Shown here: piece after piece, positions 58,658 through 64,000 of the stretch
Layout: each line of letters opens with the position of its first letter
Numbering within the stretch: the first letter of the stretch is position 1
Made by a program: the position numbers and the translations under genes
From: CAZKVJ01 sp964556225
Lineage (GTDB): Bacteria > Actinomycetota > Acidimicrobiia > Acidimicrobiales > Ilumatobacteraceae
Assembly (NCBI GenBank): GCA_964556225.1
Contig: CAZKVJ010000001.1
Location: 186,001 to 250,000 of the forward strand
Length of the DNA stretch: 64,000 bases
Reading direction: 5' to 3'
The notes under the pieces: generated by a model
What the model was told of the DNA's origin: nothing
Database searches by the model: none
What the model saw: the letters and a program-made list of their open reading frames with translations, nothing else

Positions 58658-59281
58658 ATGAGCGCCCAGCCGACGCCTCGCCAGTCCATCGTGACCCTCG
58701 ACGTCGAGGGGGTGCTCGTCCCTGAGATCTGGATCGCCGTTGCCGAGCGCACCGGCATCGAGGCGCTGCGCCGGACCACCCGGGACGAGCCGGACTACGA
58801 CGTGCTGATGCGCGGCCGCCTGCGCCTGCTCGACGAGCACGGGCTCACGCTGTCGCTCATTGCGGAGGTCATCGACGGCCTCGGACCGCTCCCCGGTGCC
58901 CGGGAGTTCCTCGACGAGCTGCGCTCGCGGACCCAGGTGGTGCTGCTGTCCGACACCTTCGAGCAGTTCGCTCGACCCCTGATGCGCCAGCTCGGCTGGC
59001 CGACGCTGCTGTGCCACCGCCTCGTGGTGGACGACGACCGCATCGTCGGCTACGCGCTGCGGATGGCCGATCAGAAGCGGCACGCGGTGCGCGCGTTCCA
59101 GGCGCTCAACTACCGCGTGGTGGCGGCGGGCGACTCCTACAACGACACCGCCATGCTCCTGGCCGCCGACGTGGGGTTCCTCTTCCACGCCCCGGACAAC
59201 GTGAGAGCGGAGTTCCCCCAGCTGCCGGCGCTCGACGACTACGACGCCCTGCTCGCGCAGATCCTCGGCGCCATCGCCTGA
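58658..59281 (+). CDS. thrH: Phosphoserine phosphatase/homoserine phosphotransferase-like (ThrH)
   Basis: This 207-residue HAD phosphatase has motif I LDVEGVLVPEIWIAVA (Asp15, nucleophile, with the ThrH-type E-G-V-L-V-P-E-x-W), motif II LLSDTFEQF (about 95-103) and motif III/IV GDSYNDTAML (about 157-166). ThrH removes phosphate from phosphoserine or moves it to homoserine. The length matches ThrH closely. It is divergent from the NRPS operon; the promoter region is shared but there is no sign of functional linkage. Confidence 0.88.
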   Translation: MSAQPTPRQSIVTLDVEGVLVPEIWIAVAERTGIEALRRTTRDEPDYDVLMRGRLRLLDEHGLTLSLIAEVIDGLGPLPGAREFLDELRSRTQVVLLSDTFEQFARPLMRQLGWPTLLCHRLVVDDDRIVGYALRMADQKRHAVRAFQALNYRVVAAGDSYNDTAMLLAADVGFLFHAPDNVRAEFPQLPALDDYDALLAQILGAIA

Positions 59282-59319
59282 CGCACGACACGGTCCGCGA
59301 GCACGCGCTGGCGCTCCAA

Positions 59320-59325
59320 TATCCT
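59320..59325 (+). promoter_or_regulatory. Leaderless-type -10 box for ion channel
   Basis: TATCCT fits TANNNT and ends 6 nt before the GTG at 59332. It decides this start within a longer frame. Confidence 0.5.
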
Positions 59326-59331
59326 GCGACG

Positions 59332-60108
59332 GTGGCCAAGACGCAGATCGATCCACGCCTCGCGGCCTGGGAGCGTCGCATGGGCCCGATCATCATGGCC
59401 GCCGCCCTCGTCCCGATCGGCGCCGCCCTGCTCCGCCCGGGGGCGGACGACACGTTCGTGCTCATCGACACCGCCTCGTGGCTGGTGTTCCTCTCCGATC
59501 TCGTCGTCCATCTCGTCCTGCAGCGCCGATACCTCCGGAGCCGCTTCGGCGTGTTCGACACCGTGGTCGTGGTGCTGACCTTCCCCTGGTACCTGCTCCC
59601 CGGGGTCTCCGACAACGCCTCGATCCTCGGTCTGGCTCGCTTGGCCCGGGTGCTGCGACTGATCCTCGCCGGAAGGTCCACACGGGTGCTGCGCCGGCTC
59701 GCGGCTCGCCTCGGGCGAGCGGGCCTGTACGCCCTGGTGCTGATCCTGGTCTGCGCCTACGTGGTGAAAGAGGCCGAACCGCCGTCGTCCGGCTTCGCGA
59801 CCTTCGGCGACGCCTTGTGGTGGGCGATCGTCACCTTCACCACCGTCGGCTACGGCGACCTGTACCCCGTCACGGCCACCGGCCGCACCTCGGCGGTGCT
59901 CCTGATGGTCGGCGGCATCGCGCTGATCGGTCTGCTCGCCGGCTCGCTCGCCGAGTTCTTCGAGAAGACGCCGGCGCCCGGCCCGACGAACGAGCGCACC
60001 CCCGAGGTTGCGACGGACCCCGTGGCGACGCAGCTCGCCGCGCTGCGAGCCGAGATCGCCGAGCTGCGCGCGGAGCTCGCCCCGGACCGCACGTCACCCC
60101 CGGCCTGA
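59332..60108 (+). CDS. Voltage-gated potassium channel-like protein
   Basis: This 258-residue protein has a six-helix channel layout with S1-S4 at about 15-115. S4 carries spaced Arg (LARLARVLRLILAGRSTRVLRRL). S5 lies near 127-145, the pore helix near WWAIVTFTTVGYGDLYPVTATGR with filter TVGYGD, and S6 at TSAVLLMVGGIALIGLLAGSLAEFF. A short C-terminal coiled coil (VATQLAALRAEIAELRAELA) may hold the tetramer. K+ selectivity is expected from the GYG filter. It is a single gene with a leaderless-type promoter. Confidence 0.9.
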   Translation: MAKTQIDPRLAAWERRMGPIIMAAALVPIGAALLRPGADDTFVLIDTASWLVFLSDLVVHLVLQRRYLRSRFGVFDTVVVVLTFPWYLLPGVSDNASILGLARLARVLRLILAGRSTRVLRRLAARLGRAGLYALVLILVCAYVVKEAEPPSSGFATFGDALWWAIVTFTTVGYGDLYPVTATGRTSAVLLMVGGIALIGLLAGSLAEFFEKTPAPGPTNERTPEVATDPVATQLAALRAEIAELRAELAPDRTSPPA

Positions 60109-60124
60109 CACACCCCTGGTCCCG

Positions 60125-61021
60125 CTAGCGCTGCGCCACGTCGACCACGGCGGCGGCGTGGCGGTCGGCCTCTGCGCCGGACAGCGTCGGGCCGAGCTCG
60201 ACGATGAAGGCGATCGCCCCGGCGAGGGTCTGGCGCTGCCACGTGGCCGCCACGCCCGTGTACGTCCCGCCCGTCACCCGCACGAGGGGGAGCCCGGTGA
60301 GCTCGGCGTAGCGGGCCCGCAGCTCGCCGTCGCGTCCCTGTCCGGGCGAGATGCGGTAGAGGTCTTGGTGGTACCAGATGCCCAGCTCGGGCTGCAGCAG
60401 CGACACGAAGCCGACCATCGCTGCGGTCTCCGGCTCACTGGCCGGCTCGGTGCCGGCGTACTGCCAGTCGCCCGGCTCGGCGATCGGACCCCACCGGTAG
60501 GGGAAGTTCCGGTTGAGGTCCACCCCGTTGGCGTTGGTGCGCTGGCCGAGCGCTGTCCCGTCGGGGTTCATGGTCGGCACCACCCAGAGATCGATGCCCT
60601 CCGGCACCGGCACGCGCAGCAGGCGCTCGACGATGGCGAGGCCGGCGTCCTCGTCGCCGTGGATGACGCCCACCACCAGCACCCGGCGTCCCCCAGGCGT
60701 CCCTCGCTCGACGGCCACGATCGGCCGTCCCTGGACCGACCGGCCGATCTCGATCTGCTGGATGGCGTCGGCAGCGGTGGTCGTGGTCGGCATGACGGTG
60801 CTGGGCGCAGCGGTGCTCGAGGTGACGGTGCTCACCGTCATCGACGCCAGCTCGCTCGAGGTCGACGTCGCCGGCGACGTCGTGGCAGACTGTGCCGAAG
60901 GGGTGACAGGGCTGCCAGCAGGGGGTTCGGCGCTGGCAGACGGATCCGACGCCTGCGAGCACGCCGTCCCGGCGAGGGCCAGCGTCAAGATCGTCGCAAG
61001 GACTCGACTTTCCGCAATCAT
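60125..61021 (-). CDS. M14 zinc carboxypeptidase, lipoprotein
   Basis: This 298-residue protein has a lipoprotein signal (LALAGTACSQ, Cys21), a Ser/Thr-rich linker (25-85) and an M14 domain. That domain has SVQGRPIVAVERG, metal motif VVGVIHGDEDAGLAI (His and Glu, about 121-124), NPDGTALGQRTNANGVDLNRNFP with NGVDLNRNF, His in LGIWYHQDLY and catalytic Glu in AFIVELGPTL. It resembles murein-peptide amidase and gamma-D-glutamyl-L-diaminopimelate hydrolases, so it may trim peptidoglycan peptides. It is divergent from the CAP gene. Confidence 0.88.
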   Translation of the reverse strand: MIAESRVLATILTLALAGTACSQASDPSASAEPPAGSPVTPSAQSATTSPATSTSSELASMTVSTVTSSTAAPSTVMPTTTTAADAIQQIEIGRSVQGRPIVAVERGTPGGRRVLVVGVIHGDEDAGLAIVERLLRVPVPEGIDLWVVPTMNPDGTALGQRTNANGVDLNRNFPYRWGPIAEPGDWQYAGTEPASEPETAAMVGFVSLLQPELGIWYHQDLYRISPGQGRDGELRARYAELTGLPLVRVTGGTYTGVAATWQRQTLAGAIAFIVELGPTLSGAEADRHAAAVVDVAQR

Positions 61022-61105
61022 CTTCCGATAAGGTTACGATTCAATGACGGCCGGGCGGCCACTGACCACCTCGACGGACCGACTGCGGGCGCGATCGGAG
61101 ATCCT

Positions 61106-61621
61106 GTGAAGCACGTCTTGACCCAGCGCCTCGGCGCGTTCGGTATGACCGCAGCACTGACCCTGTTCGGCGCCGCCGGCTTGCTGCAGTGCGCGCCGGC
61201 ACCGGCCCCCTCGACCAGCACGGCCAGCGCCTCGCTGTCGGTCAACTCCCAGGTCGTCGCACTCGTCAACCAGCAGCGCGCCGCCCGCGGGCTGGCGCCA
61301 CTGGCCATCAGCGGCGCCCTCACGAGTGCGGCCGAAGGCCACTCCCGCGACCAGGCGCAACGCTCGACGATGTCCCACACCGGCTCCAACGGCTCCAACG
61401 TCTACCAGCGCATCACCGCCGCTGGCTACTGGCCGTCGGCGTGGGGAGAGAACGTCGCCGCCGGTCAGCCGACGGCCAACGACGTCATGAACGCGTGGAT
61501 GGCCAGCTCCGGCCACCGGGCCAACATCCTGTCGGCCAACTTCACCGAGATCGGTGTCGCGGCGGTCGCATCCGCGAACGGCACGCTCTACTGGACGATG
61601 GATCTGGGCCGGCCGGCCTGA
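61106..61621 (+). CDS. Secreted CAP (SCP/PR1) domain protein
   Basis: This protein of up to 171 residues has a Sec signal ending near LQCAPAPAP and a single CAP domain. Its motifs are NSQVVALVNQQRAARGLAPLAIS, EGHSRDQAQRSTMSHTGSNGS (metal His near 74 and 84), GYWPSAWGENVAAGQ and WMASSGHRANILSANFTEIGVAAV. Such proteins occur in spores and walls and may bind lipid or protein. The GTG at 61106 follows CGGAG. An ATG at 61145 would also give a signal peptide. Confidence 0.88.
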   Translation: MKHVLTQRLGAFGMTAALTLFGAAGLLQCAPAPAPSTSTASASLSVNSQVVALVNQQRAARGLAPLAISGALTSAAEGHSRDQAQRSTMSHTGSNGSNVYQRITAAGYWPSAWGENVAAGQPTANDVMNAWMASSGHRANILSANFTEIGVAAVASANGTLYWTMDLGRPA

Positions 61622-61690
61622 GCCCGGCCGACCTGCGGACCTTCGGCCCTGGGGGCCGGCACGCCCGACGAGGCATCGTGGCCACGTGGG

Positions 61691-61708
61691 AGCGCCCGAG
61701 GGGGCGCT
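61691..61708 (+). terminator. Small hairpin after CAP gene
   Basis: AGCGCCC and GGGCGCT form a 7-bp stem with a 4-nt loop. No T-tract follows. It lies in a 159-bp gap before the dehydrogenase and may end the CAP transcript. Confidence 0.3.
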
Positions 61709-61780
61709 GGCGCCAGGTGGAGCTGGCCGGCCCATGCTCAGCTGACGGCTGAGGTGATCGCCCGACGTGGAGGTTCCGTC

Positions 61781-62899
61781 GTGAGGTACGAGGCGAGCGA
61801 CCCGTTCCTGTTCACCGACGATCTCGGCCCCGCCAAGGTGGTCCACCTCACCGAGCGATCGACCGGCCTGCGGGCCACCGTCGTCATCGACAACGTCGCT
61901 GCCGGCCAGGCCATCGGCGGTGTCCGCATGGCGCCGGACGTGACGACGCGAGAGTGCTTCCTCCTGGCCCGCGCCATGACGCTCAAGAACGCGGCTGCGG
62001 GTCTGCGCCACGGCGGCGGCAAGTCCGTGATCGCCGCCGACCCCCGAATGCCCGCTGCGGACAAGGAGCGTCTCGTGCGGGCGTTCGCCCGCAGCATCGC
62101 CGACCTGCGTGAGTAAGCACCCGGCCCGGACATGGGGACCGACGAGACCTGCATGGCGTGGGTGCTCGACGAGATCGGTCGGGCGGTCGGCCTGCCCGCC
62201 GTGCTCGGGGGGATCCCCCTCGACGAGGTCGGCGCGACGGGCTTCGGTCTGGCGGCCGCGATCGACGTGGCGGCGCAGCGGATGGGGCTCGAGCTGGACG
62301 GCGCCAGGGTCGTGGTCCAGGGCTTCGGTGCCGTCGGGATCCACGCCGCCCGGTTCCTGGCCGAGCGGGGCTGCCGGCTCGTGGCCGCATCGGACTCGTC
62401 GGGAGCGATCGCCGAGCCGGCCGGCCTCGACGTGGAGGCGCTGGTCACCACCAAGCGCGACACCGGCACCGTCGCCGCCCATCCCGCCGGCACACCGCTC
62501 GAGCGCGATGACCTGATCGGTGTCGAGTGTGAGATCTGGATCCCTGCCGCCCGCCCCGACGTGATCACCGTTGACAACGTCGACCGGATGTCGACCCGGC
62601 TGATCGCCCAGGGCGCGAACATCCCGGCGACACCCGACGCCGAGCTGCGCCTGCACGAGCGCGGCGTGGTGTCGCTCCCCGACTTCATCGCCAACGCCGG
62701 CGGCGTGATCTGTGCAGCGGTCGAGTACGCCGGCGGCACGCAGACCCAGGCCTTCGCCACCATCGACGAGCGGATCCGGGCCAACACCGAGGAGGTGCTC
62801 GACCGCTCGGCCCGGTCCAGCCAGCCGCCTCGGGCTGCGGCATTGGACCTGGCCGAGACCCGTGTCCGCTCGATGATGGCGCTGCGCCGCTTCAGCTGA
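61781..62899 (+). pseudogene. Glu/Leu/Phe/Val dehydrogenase with in-frame TAA
   Basis: If read through, the gene would give 372 residues: VVIDNVAAGQAIGGVRMAP, catalytic-Lys loop LKNAAAGLRHGGGKSVIA, PGPDMGTDETCMAWV, and a NAD fold with VVVQGFGAVGIHAARFL, GANIPATPDAEL and FIANAGGVICAAVEY. The frame is intact except for codon 112, a TAA at 62114-62116, where the family has Tyr (DLREY-x-PGPDMGTDE; a TAC to TAA change). The residues on both sides, APGPDMGTDE, match the family in the same frame. This is a nonsense change, a base-call error or recoding. The GTG at 61781 follows GGAGG. The convergent acyltransferase overlaps the 3' end by 8 bp. Confidence 0.85.
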
Positions 62900-64000
62900 G
62901 GGCGTCGCGGCGCACTCGCAGCCGCCACCAGCCCCCCACCAGCAGCAGGCTGCAGGCCAGCCCCAGCGCGGGGGTGCGCGGGCCCCGGAGACCGACCAGC
63001 GCCGCGCCACCCGTAGCCACCACGACCCCGAGGAACAGGCGCGCGGTCGTCGGCGCCGGGCGGGGCCGAGCCCGGTGGCGCAGCCACCGCTGGCCCGCCG
63101 CCGTGGCGAGGGCCAGGCCGGCCGTGAGCCCGAGGACCGCGACCCACCACAGCGGCCGGGTGAGCCACCACCCCGCGCTGAGCCGGCGTGGGGCCGGCAG
63201 GCCGAGCGCCACCACACCGACGCACAGGGTCAGAGCCGTCAGGTGCCAGAGGTACACCCCGACCGCCAGCGTGCCCGCCCGGTCCCAGACCGTGCGCCAG
63301 CGGCGCCCGAGGTGGTCGAGCGCGCCGGCCAGCACCATCAGCACGCCCACCTGGGCGATCCCGGCGATCGCGGTGTAGAGGGTCGGCGGCGTGGTGTTCG
63401 AGCGCGCTCCCTCCGTCACGTCGATCAGCTCCGGCGAGTAGCCGGCGAGCAGGATCACGGCCACACCGGCCAGGACGCCACCGGCGGCGAGTGCGGCCCC
63501 GGTGACCCGCTCGCGGATCATCCCCCGCTCGGACCGGTCGCGCCACCACGCGCCGATCAGCCACGGCACGCCCCACGCCACGAGGAACGCAGACCAGCCC
63601 AGCGCCGTCGGAGCGTCAAGGGCGAAGCGCAGGGCGTCGACAGCGGCGAGTCCGACGAGGGCGGCCGCGACGAGCGCCACGACGTGACGTGCCGCGAGCC
63701 GGGCGAGCCAGACGCCACCAGCGGTGAGGGGCACGTACGCGGCGAGGAACCACAGCGGTTGGGTGGCGACGCGGGCGCCTCGCCCGATCAGGTTCGACTC
63801 GCCGGCGACCGCCCACGTGAGCGCGACGCCGGCGCTCCACGCCACGACCACCACCGCCGCCGCACCGACGAGCGTCGACAGCCGGGCGGCGCTGGTGCGC
63901 AGCGTGCCGGTCGCGTTCGCCCATCCACCGGCGGCGAAGAACACCGGCATCGGGGCGATCACGGCCACCCAGGTCCAGAACGGCTGGAGTTCGATGAGGT
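62892..64000 (-). CDS. Acyltransferase 3 family membrane protein, 5' end beyond window
   Basis: The open frame runs off the right window edge and gives about 368 residues here. It has ten hydrophobic segments. The visible start ELQPFWTWVAVIAPMPVFFAAGGWANA matches the first large helix and the GG-Y/W-ANA turn of OafA-like acyltransferases in actinobacteria. The catalytic His-x10-Arg near the true N-terminus lies outside the window. The last helices include GTLAVGVYLWHLTALTL. It would move an acyl group to a sugar or lipid at the membrane. A GTG at about 63968 is not the real start. Confidence 0.8.
   Translation of the reverse strand, partial: LIELQPFWTWVAVIAPMPVFFAAGGWANATGTLRTSAARLSTLVGAAAVVVVAWSAGVALTWAVAGESNLIGRGARVATQPLWFLAAYVPLTAGGVWLARLAARHVVALVAAALVGLAAVDALRFALDAPTALGWSAFLVAWGVPWLIGAWWRDRSERGMIRERVTGAALAAGGVLAGVAVILLAGYSPELIDVTEGARSNTTPPTLYTAIAGIAQVGVLMVLAGALDHLGRRWRTVWDRAGTLAVGVYLWHLTALTLCVGVVALGLPAPRRLSAGWWLTRPLWWVAVLGLTAGLALATAAGQRWLRHRARPRPAPTTARLFLGVVVATGGAALVGLRGPRTPALGLACSLLLVGGWWRLRVRRDALS

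Noticed and set aside
1..64000. CRISPR arrays, tRNA, rRNA or intact insertion sequences
   Set aside because: I saw no regular direct repeats with spacers, no CCA-ended cloverleaf and no transposase with terminal repeats. Small RNAs cannot be excluded by eye.

Overview
The window is high-GC DNA, almost fully coding, with about 50 genes on both strands. Several traits point to an actinobacterium of the Acidimicrobiia type (Ilumatobacter/Microthrix-like): three F420-type luciferase-fold oxidoreductases, a DUF2510-CPBP protease, a DUF222/HNH remnant, secreted CAP proteins with 'DTR' repeats, many GTG starts and many apparently leaderless promoters. This placement is inferred from gene content, because the window has no rRNA or other marker gene. 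I see no tRNA, rRNA, CRISPR array or intact insertion sequence.

Region by region. 1-4.7 kb: start of an ABC exporter cut by the window edge, DoxX, an anchored orphan, a hexapeptide acyltransferase, a SnoaL-like protein, a P1 peptidase and panC. 4.7-11.7 kb (minus strand): a compact clade II nitrous-oxide reductase operon, nosZ-nosB-like-nosD-nosF-nosY-nosL-cytochrome c, mostly joined by 4-nt GTGA/ATGA overlaps, with a strong hairpin after nosZ. 11.8-20.9 kb: CPBP protease, FAD amine oxidase, M1 metallopeptidase lipoprotein, a large CAP-repeat secreted protein, a ProA homologue, an MBL hydrolase and a YhhN protein. 20.9-35.4 kb: nitrogen and purine-type catabolism, with TauE/SafE permease, class III aminotransferase, RpiB, an allantoate/carbamoyl amidohydrolase coupled to a D-carbamoylase-like nitrilase, a fused Fe-S/Mo hydroxylase, an SsnA-like amidohydrolase, an F420-type oxidoreductase, and a three-subunit xanthine dehydrogenase. 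A frameshifted DUF222 relic lies in the middle.

35.4-46.6 kb: DUF302 behind a CsoR-like operator, fhs, an NsrR-like Rrf2 regulator, a P-type ATPase, a SulP transporter, further F420-type enzymes, an MBL hydrolase, a crotonase and a VOC protein. 46.6-58.5 kb (minus strand): a three-gene biosynthetic operon, the most unusual system here. Its first gene is an NRPS starter with an N-terminal formyltransferase, a half condensation domain, an adenylation domain split by a luciferase-like monooxygenase, and a carrier domain. The second is a one-module PKS in the order KS-AT-KR-DH-ACP-TE. The third is a phosphopantetheinyl transferase overlapping the PKS by 4 nt. The adenylation pocket reads closest to the glycine code. 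58.6-64 kb: ThrH, a K+ channel, an M14 peptidase, a CAP protein, a Glu/Leu-type dehydrogenase broken by one in-frame TAA, and a membrane acyltransferase cut by the window end.

How the genes work together. The nos operon encodes an N2O-respiring enzyme, its copper-delivery and ABC machinery and a likely electron donor. The NRPS/PKS/PPTase operon carries initiation, one extension, release and carrier activation, so it could make a small formylated amino-acid-derived product. The 23-35 kb genes fit oxidation and hydrolysis of purine-, hydantoin- or ureide-like compounds.
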